Under the pieces are notes generated by a model. It made no database searches. It saw nothing but the letters and a program-made list of their open reading frames with translations, and was not told the DNA's origin. Shown piece by piece: positions 46,049 to 58,129 of a DNA stretch of 64,000 nucleotides. The stretch is from contig OY829537.1 of assembly GCA_963691705.1 (NCBI GenBank), positions 63,960,304-64,024,303 of the forward strand, in the 5' to 3' direction. Within the stretch, counting starts at the first letter, position 1, and each line of letters begins with the position of its first letter. Source of the stretch: Viola odorata (taxonomy: Eukaryota; Streptophyta; Magnoliopsida; Malpighiales; Violaceae). The position numbers and the translations under genes were made by a program.

Positions 46049-47189
46049 TACAGATCTTCTTCTTTTGAACAAACAAAACAATCAAATATTTTATTTTTGA
46101 ATTTGAACAATTTGAATTTGTAATAATTAGTTTTAATTTTGAAAGAGTTAGAGTCAAGATAGGATTTTTGGGCAACATGTTTTAAGCTGTAATAGGACTC
46201 TTAGGAAAGGGTCTCGACTCCATCTCCTTCCCGGTTCCCAAAAACATCTTTGCTTTGTAATTTTCCACTAAGGAATATTAGATTTAGTTTCCATTTTTTC
46301 ATCAATTAATTTCTCATTTACAATAGATAATGGTGTCTAGTAGCTAAATCCATATTCTTGGTAAGGGTTGTTAAGCTAATTATTATGCTTCGTGAGATCA
46401 AAACAACTTTCATAACCTCTCTATTTGTAATATTCTCGATCTTTGTTTTAACAAACTGGTTCTCACTAAAATCCAAGACTTGATCACTCTTAGACTTTAA
46501 TGAAGGATTTGCAATCAACCTTAAAGGGGACGAGTTGAAACCGGATTGGCTTAAGTAGACAGCTAATCTCGAGAAGGTTAGTGAGCATTGAGAGATATAG
46601 TCCAGACCAGATTGACAACCTAGGGCTTCGATTCGGGAGTAGCTTGGGCTAGACACTGTCTTCCCCTATACCATTGAAGAGGCGTAACCATTCAAGCCAG
46701 CAACCAATTAGATAAACCCTTTAGCCAGCAAGGTGTCCATTGGTTAGGATTATCAAGAGAGGGAGTACCCGCCAAATGATTATAAGAGGAGGGAAGTAGG
46801 ATTGGACAAGAGTACCTTTCAATCTATAGCAGTGTTATGAACGAAGAGAGTAAAAATCCTTGAATCAGTGATCGAAGTATAAGAATAAGAGCTCCCAAAA
46901 TCGCCCTTACTAGGAGTTTTTCCTGTCATTTATATTCCTTTATCAGAATATTTGACCAAGATTGTTTTTACTGTTTAATTTTGTTATCTATTTTGTCTTA
47001 ATTTCAGAAATCAACCAACCAATTTCTAGTGACAAGGAAGTCAAACAAAAACTACATTTTCCTAGAGGTCTCTGTGGACTATCCTCTTACCACCATCTAC
47101 AAATCCATTGCGGATAGTGATAAGTTGTATTCTACTTCATTTTTCCATTCATTAGTACAACTAAATTTGATGCTCTCGATAGGCAATCA
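46049..47189 (+). repeat. Athila-type solo LTR (LTR3)
   Basis: The 3' end TGCTCTCGATAGGCAATCA matches the AthA LTR end (read on its strand). The upstream phrase GTGATAAGTTGTATTC and the AACCCTTTAGCCAGCAAGG-type block are also shared. No primer-binding site follows, so it is not a 5' LTR. The start at TGATACAG is approximate; ATCC occurs on both flanks, weakly suggesting a target duplication. Confidence 0.65.
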
Positions 47190-47759
47190 ATCCTCATCTC
47201 TTTAGAAAGCTTTACAAAATTCAAACTTTGCTGGATAAGCGTCCACTGTGGACAGATGTGTAAATGCATGCTTTCTGTCCAGCGGCCCAGGCCAACTGTT
47301 TTGTCTCCCAAGCCCAGCTGAAATCATCTTAGGTCTAGGGAAGAGGCTTCCAGTACTGACTCTCTCTTAGGCCTAAGGGCGGGGTCACATTGCGCTGCTG
47401 TTGGAGCGATCATCTCTTAGGTCTAGGGAAGAGGCTTCCAATACTGCTATTGAGCTCTTTGATCCACTTTCTTCTTTTTGCTTATTTTTCTTGGCATTTC
47501 TGTTCCTTTTCTTCTTCTTTGATTCTTTTGTCTGGTTTCTACAAAAAGGAAGAAAATACACCAAATATCAGTAGTAACATCATCTAAAAAGGGTAAAGTA
47601 GATGATGAATTTATACAAAATAAGCATCCAATCAAGTGCCGAGCTCATAAAAAATAAGAGTGACTTACAATTTAGCACAATCTGCAATAAAAGCTGTAGA
47701 CAATGATAAAAGGTTTGTCTGTAGGGAAAATGGTGTGATTTTATAAATCCTTGAAAACT
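47190..47759. other. Unassigned spacer with a 35-bp direct repeat
   Basis: The phrase around CTTAGGTCTAGGGAAGAGGC occurs at about 47328 and 47416. No gene recognised. Confidence 0.45.
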
Positions 47760-49090
47760 AGAATGTAACACTTAGGTGAAAATGTGGGGGTTTTTGTTCT
47801 TGAAATTAAGAATTAAAAACAATGGAAACAATAAAATTAAGAAGACCGAAATGAATAATTCAATGTGAAGTGTGTTCAACTATTTGCGAAGGAGATCCTT
47901 AGTAAAGACACTTGCTAAGTAATACGATTCATGACATTTAATCGTTGATACAACGGTTTTAGCTCCTAATTTACAAAGTTGCTATAGAATCTAAGTACCT
48001 TAAGAATCCTCATTCCCTCATGTTTCAAATTATCTAAGGAAACACTCGAATAGGTAATCCTAATCAACTAGCACCTTATTGGTTAAAGGGTTTACTAAAT
48101 TGATGGATTTTGATTAGGGGAAGAAAACTTTCGACTTAGACACCTCATCTCTTAAGCGAGGCTCATTCAAGTTACTCATTCTCCTTAGTCTCAAAGATTT
48201 AATACTAAATTGAGATTGATCTAGGTGTCTAGTTTATCTTCTTAGCTTTGTGTGTTGTTTCCCATGGCCTTAAAGAATGACAATGATTATTCAAATCTAA
48301 ACCTAAATTGGCCAAAGTTAAGTCCGAGAGGAACAATGCTAAAAAGTAATTAGAGAGCTTGTAAATGCAAATTCAAAAGTTATGAAGATTAATTAGACCT
48401 CACGAATGTATAAAATCATATTCCTATTGATCTTTTCTAGGAATCAATTAAGAAATTAGCTAGACATAATTTAAAGCTTAATTTAAATTTCATAAGAAGA
48501 AAATCCTTAAATTAAGGAAGAAGATGAAGTTAAAACTAAATTACTGCAATTCAAAGACAGAAAACTGAAACTAAAAACTGACTAGGTTGTTGACAATATA
48601 GGGATTAAATAGTTTTTCCTCCCTTAATTATCTCCAACCAATATTCAAATCCTAAATTTAAAAGCTAATTTAAATTATATCTTTAAACAAAAATATTTAC
48701 AAAGAAGAAGATCGGATCTTCATTTGAATTCTGGATGTTCAGAGGCACCAACAATCGCTCCCTGCCCATTGCTTCTTTGGCCTGAAAGACTTCTTCTGGC
48801 CAAGAAAATTTTCTTGACCCCAAAGAATATTTTTGGCCTAAACTAGAGAGTTTCGATTCAGAGTCCTTCTCAAATCATAATTCTTGATTTACTGCCGTAG
48901 AATTCCTTCATGACCAAGTCTTAAGTGATCTTTGTAAGATTTGACTCATTTTCCCCCAAAGTTGTCCCAAAAGCCCTTATCTGCACAAATGAATGATTTT
49001 TACTATAATTAGTAGCATTATTGTCCAATTTGTAAGCAATCAAACAATAATTATGATCAATAAAAACACTCAATCAATTATGAAGCTAGT
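47760..49090 (-). repeat. Athila-type LTR remnant (LTR4), edges approximate
   Basis: Read on the minus strand it repeats the LTR3/AthA pattern of phrases: AACCCTTTAACCAATAAGG near 48100-48082, a TTGATTCCTAGAAAAGATC block, and Athila-like leader features. No coding sequence or primer site was found beside it. Confidence 0.5.
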
Positions 49091-50280
49091 TTGTTTGGGA
49101 CCTTGAAGAAAGGTAATTTTCTTAGATTTCATCTTTTATCTACTTGATTCTAGAATTTGTGATATGGATTGATGGTTGATTGTGTTAAAGAGGTGGATTT
49201 ATGTGTAGATGGTTAGATTTTCATGCATATAGGAAAAATGAATAAGGAAAATTAATTAGGAGGTAAGTGAGGGGTTAATAGTATGGCATTTATCCTGCTT
49301 TGGCTAACAGTATGATTCTGGAAATATAAATTATTTACAATTTGGACCTTAAATTTATGAACGTGGTGAAGTTTACTCCCTAAACTTTAGTATTTGCAAA
49401 TTAGTCCCTCTATTAGAAAAAAAATTTGGAATGCTATTTCTATCTTTATAATGATGTATTTTGAGTAATTAAAGTGGTATGTTTTCATTATCATAATGAT
49501 ATAAGAACTACGTGCTATTTGATCTTCCGTAAGGAAGTGCATAGGAAGCCTTCGGGTTCAACCACAATGTTGTTACTATTTTACTTTCCTAAATATTATA
49601 ATTTTGATAGTAATAAAATGTATATTATTTTTAAGCTAACACTTAGTTTCGGGTATTACAATTCGACTATAAGGGATTTGTGGTCTTGAGGATGATGTTA
49701 AAGAGATACGTCGAGAAATATAGGGAAATCTGATAGAACTGTCAGGCTTGCTGGTCTGCCAATTGTGAACAACCCTGCACACTAGAAAGAAGAAAGATCG
49801 TTAGAGGCTTAGAGGTTTCGCTACAGGGAGGAGGACTCTGACGCTCAAGTCAGGTAGAGAAGATGATATTCTAGTAAAGAAATACCAAGCTGGAGTGAGC
49901 GACCCTCGTTTATATTATACCTTGAGGTATGAGTTTTATAGAGCTTTACCACGAGGTGGAGGTATTTGATGAGTACTCTAATTCCTTGTTAGAATAGAGT
50001 TGTAACTCCTTAAGAGTATGTATCTTACCCCTAGATTCGTGTGTGGAGAGTTAGATTCATTTTAGGATACCAGTTGCTAAGTCTTGGTGGTATGAGGACT
50101 TTAGTGAGCTGTCAGTTATTCTTGGCGGAAGTGATCCTAAGCTTCTGGCTTTGCTGGGGCGGACTTGGAGATTGGCCATCTAGATCTCCAAGCCAATTTT
50201 TGGTCATATCATAGTACTTCTTTCATCAATCCATGCTTTCATAATAATATTAAAGGTCAAGTATTTAACAACTTTGAATA
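49091..50280. other. Unassigned DNA with a possible Tat-type LTR fragment
   Basis: 49091-49690 is AT-rich with no gene. 49690-50220 is less AT-rich and contains CTGACGCTCAAGTCAGG at about 49837, the reverse complement of a phrase typical of Tat LTRs (compare 51670 and the TatA LTR), so an old Tat LTR on the minus strand is possible. Confidence 0.35.
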
Positions 50281-50332
50281 TATATAAAAAAGATCAAACC
50301 TTAAATAAATATATTAATATACATAAGTCAAC

Positions 50333-50429
50333 ATGCACATAAGGTTGTAGTTCATGCCGTCTATATGATGTAGGTCATAGGTTCGAACCCTGGTATTGTA
50401 TTGATAATTAATAATTGACCATTTAAAAA
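50333..50429 (+). mobile_element. SINE-like insertion (about 97 bp) with target duplications
   Basis: Flanked by identical AAGTCAAC at 50325-50332 and 50430-50437. It contains a tRNA B-box GGTTCGAACCC at 50380-50390 with a weak A-box-like stretch near 50346-50360, and ends in an A-rich tail (TTTAAAAAA). It fits a small tRNA-derived retroposon; no known family is assigned. Confidence 0.55.
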
Positions 50430-50461
50430 AAGTCAACCCGTGCATAGTGTATATACAAATC

Positions 50462-51330
50462 TAGTTCATTTGTTGCTGTTGCTGAGACATACTCAGCTGA
50501 AGACCTTCTTGCGTCGCACCAAATTCTTCCTCATCAAAATTTCCTAGACCTTCTCTACCATATTCTCTGAATAATTGATCAGTTTTATCTTCCATTCGAA
50601 TAAAATTATGCAGTGCACAACAAGCTTTAGGTATTAATTATTGACGATGAAGTGGATAATTTGGGATGCACTTTAAGATTGGAAATCTAGTCTTTAGGAC
50701 GCCAAAAGTCCTTTCAATCACATTTCTTAGTGATGAATATCGAAAGTTAAATAATTTCACCACAATAAAGAGCTAAGAACCTAGGAACATTTGGATAACT
50801 AACATTAACAACATAATAGTAACATGTAAAAAACATAAACAATCAACAAAAGACATTTTAAACGTATTAACATAACAATTAATAGAGAAGATAATGCATT
50901 ACAAGAATAATGTTTTAGTAGTTTTAGGCATAGGAAAACTATTTTCTTGTCTTGTTAAATCATTAGTCTTCCTAACCAAGGTAAACAAAGATAAACATCA
51001 TATCATGCAAACACACCGCCATAATAGTTTTAGGCATAGGAAAACTATTTTCTTGTCTAAAATATTTTTTGTTTGGATGCAAGAAACCAAACTGCAACAT
51101 GAGTATCATCTATAGCACCTATACATATCTATAAGAAAAAAATACAAAAAACTAACGTAAATATTTAAACATCATTCTTTTTATTTGATCAACATGAATT
51201 TATAATATACTTGCATATCTCAAAATACGAATATGATTTAGAATGTTCTTTTATTTCTTCTTGATTGGGTCCTCTATGAACATATTTGATCAAATTAGTT
51301 CCTAAGGAAACTAAAGCGTGTACTACTTGA
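50462..51330 (-). pseudogene. PIF/Harbinger transposase remnant (DDE_Tnp_4 type)
   Basis: Translated on the minus strand from high to low coordinates: YQVVHALVSLGTNLIKYVH near 51329-51270, the first catalytic Asp in GAIDDTHVAVWFLAS near 51110-51065, TIMAVCLHDMMFIFVYLG near 51020-50965, then FNFRYSSLRNVIERTFGVLK near 50750-50690, CCALHNFIRMEDKTDQ near 50625-50575, and a Gln-rich end at a TAG near 50462. Stops, frame changes and a 33-bp internal duplication show it is dead. The terminal inverted repeats were not found. Confidence 0.75.
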
Positions 51331-51895
51331 TATAGCCAGAAATTACCTATTAGGCCCATCTGACCCGAGACTACAAATGGGCATATTTCCCTCCCGTATT
51401 TATCTCTTGATACACCAGGGCTCCTCCTGGCGACCTAGATGCTGGAATACGAGTCCTAATTGGTTTCTAATTCTTCCAAGTCATCCTAACAAGTCCTAGA
51501 TAAATTTAATCTCATCTAATAGGCTAAGATCCCTCTCCAAGTTAGGGAGATGTCTAGTCCTTCTAGAATACTAACATCTTTCCCAATAAATAAAGCAGAC
51601 TACCCACATTGCCAAGGTATGCATACTACACAACTCATACCTATCTAAACCCTATATCGCCTAGCTGACTTGAGGGTCGAAGTGGTCTCCCAAGGGAAGG
51701 GGCCATAACTATTTATTGTTGTGTTGTGTGTAGGTATACACGAAGAAAGCTCCATCCAACTGATACTATCTTGACACATGGTGAGCGTATTTCTTGGCTC
51801 ATCACTACTGTTTTGGCCCAAAATGAGATCGATTTAAGCAAATGTTGAAATCGTTCTGCCACTAGCCTCTAAGTAACTTTATGACATAATATAGT
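51331..51895 (+). repeat. Probable Tat-type LTR fragment
   Basis: Contains AATAAATAAAGCAG (core-promoter-like, near 51580) followed by CTGACTTGAGGGTCG near 51668. The same layout occurs in the TatA LTR on its own strand (CTATAAATA then CTGACTTAAGCATCGG). A primer-site-like TGGTGAGC follows near 51779. No coding region adjoins. Confidence 0.45.
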
Positions 51896-52569
51896 TGTTG
51901 GTACCCGAATTTTGACGCCATTTTTAATTAATTTTTGCATTTCTGTTGTTTAGTTAATTTACTGGCATTTTCATTTGATTTACTGTCGCTAGCATTTTTA
52001 AGTGTTTCATCGCATTTTAGCATCATCGTTAGCATCGTCAGCTTTCGAAATCGCATTTTTAATTTTTCGTCATGTATTTTCATTATTATTTTTAGCCTTA
52101 AAAATCACATTTTTAACTATCCGGCATTCGTTTGCTAGTTTTTTCTTCGTTTTAGGTCATCTCATGAATTTTAAGATTTTAAATATTTTAGCGCATTTTT
52201 TAGTATTTTTATTATTTTATTATTATTTTTATTCGAGCTTTTATTGGACCCGAGCAAGTTCACTCGGATAAAAGCTTGACTTTAAAAAGTTTTCCATCAA
52301 CTAGTTGCTAGCTTTTTTTCTGCTCGCAACGGTCTACAGCGTTTCGTGTAATTTTCGGCGTAATGTCATTATTTTTCCGTCCGAACGTTTGACGTTTTTG
52401 AACGAGAAAATAAACATGTTAAACGGAAAATTCTCATGATTCGCTGCATATGGATAAACCCATCGTATTTTTTTCTACGCGCTGGTACCTTCGGCTCGAA
52501 AAGTCAGAACGTTTGCTCGCAGGATTCGGCTCGAGGCTATTTAAATAGGACTTAAAGGGCCCTTGATCA

Positions 52570-52617
52570 CAACCGTTGATCTGGTCAACCAAGGAAAGTC
52601 AACCAGATCAACGGTTG
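52570..52617. promoter_or_regulatory. Perfect 16-bp inverted repeat with W-box cores in TatD LTR
   Basis: Arms CAACCGTTGATCTGGT (52570-52585) and ACCAGATCAACGGTTG (52602-52617) around a 16-nt loop. The region holds several TTGAC cores on the minus strand, two of them TTGACC or TTGACT, which are WRKY-binding W-boxes. It lies about 190-230 bp upstream of the TATA box and is conserved in the 3' LTR at 62859-62906. Confidence 0.75.
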
Positions 52618-52802
52618 ACAAATTAAATAGCATGGTGCACGTGAACAGTGCCCATGAGCGACAGCAGAGTCTTCACCCAAGCCAACCTGCTCCCATCGCT
52701 TCCTGTCACCTCCGCGATCATCACGCCCTACCCCTAGCTCCGCCAGCACGATGAGCCGGCCACCACGCGCAGCACGCTCTCTTCCTCCACGCGATCCTTC
52801 GG

Positions 52803-52811
52803 CTATAAATA
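52803..52811 (+). promoter_or_regulatory. TATA box in TatD LTR
   Basis: CTATAAATA within GGCTATAAATAGCC, followed by a CT-rich leader. Conserved in the 3' LTR at 63092-63100. Confidence 0.65.
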
Positions 52812-53549
52812 GCCACTGCCATCGAACGAAAAAAGGGTACCAATTCAGCAAGAAAACTTGCTCTCTCTCCCCTCTTGATCAGTTTGCTCATATTGAGCAA
52901 CAATCGCCCAGTTTAAAAGCTTGAGAGTAAGATTTCTCTCTCTAAACGTTTTCATTCATTTATGCATGTTTTCTTTTTAATTTCGTTTGGCTTGATTTCA
53001 AGCAAATAAATTGATTATTTTTGTGCTATTAATTCACATACATGCTGTAGATTAAATACACACTTTCAATTTTAAAAATCGTTAGCTAGATTGTGCGAAT
53101 TAACTAGTTTTCGATAATTAATGGTTTTGTCATTTTTTTGAAATTAAATTTTGTACGAGTCAAACTAAAAATCGGGGTTTGTACGGTCGGGAGGTCGTCG
53201 AAGAGACGAACATTTCGGTACGAACAATTTTCAAATCGGCCATCTGTAGCCGGAGCTTTGCCGCCGGCAGTACGCCGACGACCAAGAAACAATTTTTATG
53301 AGCCAGGCACTATTCCTGGTCCATTTTCATGTCTTTTCATTTCTTTTTAAGTGGGCCCAGCCCAATTTCAATTCTTTCCGAAACCTCGGATCACGCTTTT
53401 TCCTAAAAATAATTCGTATGCTTCGTATGATTATTTTTCGTACTATCAATTGTTTAATTTTCTGTACCTATCAACTGTTTAAATTATTCGCACTTTACTT
53501 TTCCACACTTTAATTTTCCGCAATTTACTTTCGACAATTTAAATTTAAT

Positions 53550-54200
53550 ACCGCCTACATGGTCGGTCGCAAAAATCAACTGTTTAATTTTCCACACTTT
53601 AATTTTCCGCAATTTACTTTCGGCAATTTAAATTCAATACCGCCTACATGGTCGGTCGCAATATCAATTGTTTTATTTTCTGCAATATCAACTGCTTTAT
53701 TTTCCGCAATATCAACTGTTTATTTTCTGCAAATATCAATTGTTTTATTTTCTGCAAATATCAACTGTTTTAATTTTTCGCAAATCTTTCCGCAAATATC
53801 CAACTGTTTTTTTTCTGCAAATCATCAAACTGTTTTAAATCCCCTGTGAATCGACAACTACATTCAATTTTTCTGCAAATCATGTCTGCATTTAATTATC
53901 CCATGCGTCAAATAAATCATTTTTCGCACACAATCATATCATCATTTTAATTCTCGTATGCTTAAAATCAATCATTTTTCTCATGCAATCAACCCTGCAT
54001 TTAAATTCTCGTATGCTTAAAATCAATCATTTTTCGCATGCAATCGACCCAGCATCTAAATTCTCGTATGCGTAAAATCAATCATTTTTCGCATGCAATC
54101 AACTCAGCATTTAATTTTCGTATGCGTGAAATCCATCATTTCTCGCATACAATTAACTATCATTTAAATTTTTGCACTCATAAAATGGTTTATTTATTCC
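53550..54200. repeat. Degenerate tandem repeats in TatD LTR
   Basis: Two families. The phrase ATATCAACTGTTTTATTTTC recurs from about 53660 to 53840. A roughly 53-bp unit containing AAATTCTCGTATGCTTAAAA and TCATTTTTCGCATGCAATC recurs about five times from 53890 to 54170. Confidence 0.8.
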
Positions 54201-55051
54201 TCAAGCTATCGCTAACACTCTCATTTTGTAGGGTTTAAATTCAAGCTTCGATTCCCTTTTATTTATTCAATGCTTTCTGCAAATATCAATTGTATGCATG
54301 ATATATAGAATTGCTAGAACTAAAATCAACTCACCTGAACAATGTGTTTAAAGACTTGCTTAAAATGCCATGTTCATATGATTTTAAATTCTCGCTTGTA
54401 TTGACTGCATGTACATGGGGACTTTCGATCCCACATCAGTTTTCCACTTCAAAAATCTATCATTTAAATTGGTACTCTGTTAGCAATCCATGTTAGGATC
54501 ACGTAGTAATTAATTTAATCATGCATGGCCCGATGATGAAAAAAAGGGCGCTCATTCAGTCTTGCGGAAAGTTCAGTCCCATCACGTTACGGTCAGGGAT
54601 AATCGATTGATCTTGATAAACGGTAACCCCGTCCGAAAGATCTTTTTATTATTCCTGAACGATCACGATCATAGAAAAGACTAAAGTGACGATTCCTCTG
54701 AGGGCCCCCTTTTTCAAGACGCATTTTATCAAACACCTTTTTAAACACCTCTCTCATCAACCGGTAACCGTTTTCGGATGTGACTCGGGTGCCTAACACC
54801 TTCCCGAGACCATAATACGACCCCGAACATTTGTCTGGGGTCCAGACCCCTTTTTTGTGCCTTTAGTTTTTTTACTTATTATATTTCTTATGCCATGACG
54901 ATTAAGGTTCCCTAAACCTAGCAACCAAATTAGGGTGGCGACTTCATTGCATGCTGTTAGGCGTCCTTTTACGCCAAGCATCTGAAGGTCTCAAATTTTG
55001 TTGCACACTCGCGAATTACGTTTTTGTAATTTTTCGTGGGGCGCGACAGTT

Positions 55052-55069
55052 TGGCGACTTCACTGGGGA
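55052..55069 (+). other. TatD primer-binding site
   Basis: TGGCGACTTCACTGGGGA directly inside the LTR. The priming tRNA is not assigned. Confidence 0.75.
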
Positions 55070-56525
55070 GTGTCGGGTCGGAGCCGGTTTTATCTTTTTA
55101 GAGAGGTGTTTTATTTGTTCATTTATTTGCTTTGATCAATTGCTGGTCTGTTCATTTATTTGCTTTATCAATTGTCATATACATTTCATAGCGCCCTACA
55201 CCCAGGGGACAATTACCAAATTAGGAGGGTAGTAGTGACGCCCTAGGACACATGTCCTGGGTAGTGTTCACTAATCCCAACTCGGATGAACCCCTAAAGC
55301 CAGTCGAAAGGTTACACAATTTCGCAAGGAATCAGGACACTGGACGACACTTTAGGGACCTTTTCATGGTATCATCCGGGGACCGTTCAAGCCAGTTAGA
55401 GGTGTCGGAATCAGAGCCCCAGCACGTGCATCATGATTATACCTGTTTGTTGTGGCTCTATTTGTCTTGTTGGCATATTGACGTGATTTTTTTTTTGTTA
55501 TACGAACTATAAATTTCTCACACGTGCAGGTTACTTTGCATTTAAAAATTTTATTTTTGTCCCACAGGACCCGTTTTTGCTCATTCGATATGTCGGCACT
55601 TACACTACTTTCACTTGATATTTTCGGGGAACGAAGTTTCAACGATCAGGCACTGCAGAGCCAGATTGCAGCTTTCGAGGCCGAGATAGAAATATAGAGA
55701 GGGGAGATGGCTTCAAGGGAATACCTTTGGCAGGAGCAAGAGAATTCCGACTCTTGGGGTTGACACCTTCACCCAAGGACTCGGACCTCGGCAAACCTTT
55801 TCTCTTCATGTAGTTAGGACCCCTAATTTCATCTAGTCTAGCCATTTTTGATGAATTTAGGTAGTTGGCTAGTTTACTACATCTTGTAAACACTTTTAAT
55901 AAAGTCATACATTTTTCGGATATTTATTAAATCGCCTTCAAACTTTCCATATCCATTGTCCATCCGATACCACTCAAAAGACCATCGCAAAAAGAGAAAA
56001 TCCCTCCGGGATAAACACAATTATCTCATCAAAACTCTAAAAAAATCTACCAAATGCTTAAAACATCTAAGCATTTCTCATTCAGGGCCAGGTCTTCTTT
56101 GTTCATCACAAGACTCACAATTTATGGTATAAGTCATCGTCTCTCCCCTCGGATAGGTTCATCAGGCATCAGGCCCTACGTCATTTGTGAGCGTAGTGTA
56201 AAAGAGATCTTCCTAGCATGGCGGCATTGGTTGCCCCTATTGATTTGGGTTTCGCAGATAACATCTCAGATTTCTCCATATCGTTGGAATGAATAGAGGC
56301 TTCCTTCGCATATCATCCACAACCAGGAGATCACGCCTCTCCGACCGCCCTGAAAATATCAAGTGAAAGTGTAGCCGGAAAAGCGAATGAGCAACGTGGA
56401 GGCCTCGGGATCGTCCATCACTTGTACTTACTCTTTTTTCATTTTCTTTTTTCAGGTTCACGATAGCTCCTCGCAAGCGAATTACTCCACCGAGGCCCCC
56501 CATAACTAGACTTCAAACGCGAAAA
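55070..56525 (+). other. TatD untranslated leader
   Basis: About 1.45 kb between the primer site and gag. No recognised domain; only short frames on both strands. Confidence 0.6.
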
Positions 56526-57926
56526 ATGGCCGAACAAACCAAGACAGAAGAGGCATTGACTGCTAGAATAAAAGAGTTAGAAGAGCAAGTAAGGGTTACT
56601 ACAGAAAAGGCCACTCGAGGTGAAAAAGAGTGAGATGAAGCAACCACTGAGTTCCCACCCGGTTTTGATCCTAGTCAAATGATGGGACCCTTCTCATCTG
56701 CCATCGCTGGATCTTCGGGACCCCGATCATTTTCGGTTCCTAGGGGTCAATGGAAATGGATTGATCCCGTCTTTGTACCCACCACCCCGAACCCTATAGC
56801 CAACACGGGTGAAGGAGTTGATACAACTCTACAACATTCCTTTGACAACCTTACTTTGGACCCTGGTCAAAATCTGATTCTTCAGGAATCCCGGGGATTT
56901 TACCCACCCTAGGGTCATCCCACTTAAGTCGCGATTCCCAATCCTATGGGAAGTCGGCCTCCTTTTGTCAATCCGACGCAACCACCATTCACGACAGAAC
57001 CCCCGCCATACCTTGGTCCAAACACTCTCGTCACAGAAAGACCGAATATGGATAGAATGAACCTGCTAGAGGAAAGGCTCAGGGTCATCGAAGGAACAGA
57101 CCCCTTCGACCCTACGGGTCCCGCTGCCATGTGCATGGTCCCGGGGATTATAATGCCTCCAAAATACAAGATTCCAGATTTTGAGAAGTACACTGGGATC
57201 GAGGGCCCAAAAACTCACCTCAAGGCCTATTGCAACAAAATGGCCGATATGATACACAATGAGCCCATGTTAATCCATCTATTCAGAGAGAGTTTGGCCA
57301 AGCATGCCTTGACCTGGTACATGAGTTTGGATGGGGCTAAGATCAAAACTTGGAGAGATTTATCGGATGCTTTCTTCAAGCAATACAAGTTCAATTTGGA
57401 GGTAGCACCAGAACGTTCTGATCTCCAAAATCTTGAGAAACAAACTGAAGAATCGGTGAAAACTTATGCTCAGAGGTGGAGAGAATTAGCTTCCAGGATT
57501 TCACCTCCTTTGAAGGACAAAGAACTCATATCCATTTTCGTGGATACCTTCAAGGCTCCCTACTACACTCATCTTATATCCAATCCATCAAATAACTTTT
57601 CTGACATGGTCATGGTGGCTGAAAGAGTTGAACAAGGGATCAAGTCGGGGAGAATCAATGTTTCCACACCAGAGGTAACACCTAAGAAAGAACCCATCAT
57701 AAAGAAAGATGTCAACTTTGCCTCTCACCAGCCTAGCTACGAGCCACCTTCCTCGCCACCTCCTCAAAACCCTACATCATTTCCACCATCTCCATATAAC
57801 CCGCCAAACAACCAAAATAACCCAAGTAACCATTGGAACCGGGGGCCACTGCCAACTCTTCCCGCTCCTCTGGGGGAAATTTATAAACATCTCTTGGCGG
57901 CTGGACAAATCGTGCCCACCCAATGA
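56526..57926 (+). pseudogene. TatD gag
   Basis: Starts at the ATG at 56526 (MAEQTKTEEALTARIKELEE, coiled-coil-like). Three in-frame stops interrupt the N-terminal third: a TGA near 56632 and two near 56910-56930. From 56946 the frame is open: MPPKYKIPDFEKYTGIEGP near 57150-57205, TWYMSLDGAKIKTWRDLSDA near 57313-57370, SVKTYAQRWRELASRISPPL near 57450-57510. This is the retrotransposon gag core. The tail is Pro/Asn-rich and ends PTQ before a TGA. Confidence 0.85.
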
Positions 57927-58129
57927 CACCTCTGCAACCTCCTTACCCAAAGTGGTACGATCATAATGCTAGATGTGAGTACCATGCTGGAGCTCAGGGT
58001 CACACGATAGAAAACTGCTTCGCTCTAAGAGGAAAGGTTCACCACTTGATCAAGAATGGATGGATCTCTTTTGAAGGGTTAGCCAAAGGACCTAACACGA
58101 CCGTCTACCCTCCTCCTACCAACCTTTGA
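57923..58129 (+). pseudogene. TatD gag zinc-knuckle segment in a shifted frame
   Basis: Overlaps the gag stop by an ATGA and reads in a different frame: QPPYPKWYDHNARCEYHAGA then QGHTIENC, the Tat-type knuckle, then ALRGKVHHLIKNGWISFEG. Probably the gag C-terminus displaced by an indel. Nothing pol-like follows. Confidence 0.75.

Larger units (their letters stand above)
51896..55048 (+). repeat. TatD 5' LTR (3153 bp)
   Basis: Starts TGTTGGTACCCG and ends GGGGCGCGACA just before the primer-binding site. It contains a strong hairpin (52570-52617), a CTATAAATA box, a GC-rich leader, and degenerate tandem repeats at 53550-54200. Confidence 0.88.

Noticed and set aside
50380..50390. GGTTCGAACCC as part of a tRNA gene
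   Set aside because: No cloverleaf can be formed around it; only a B-box remains, which fits a SINE better.
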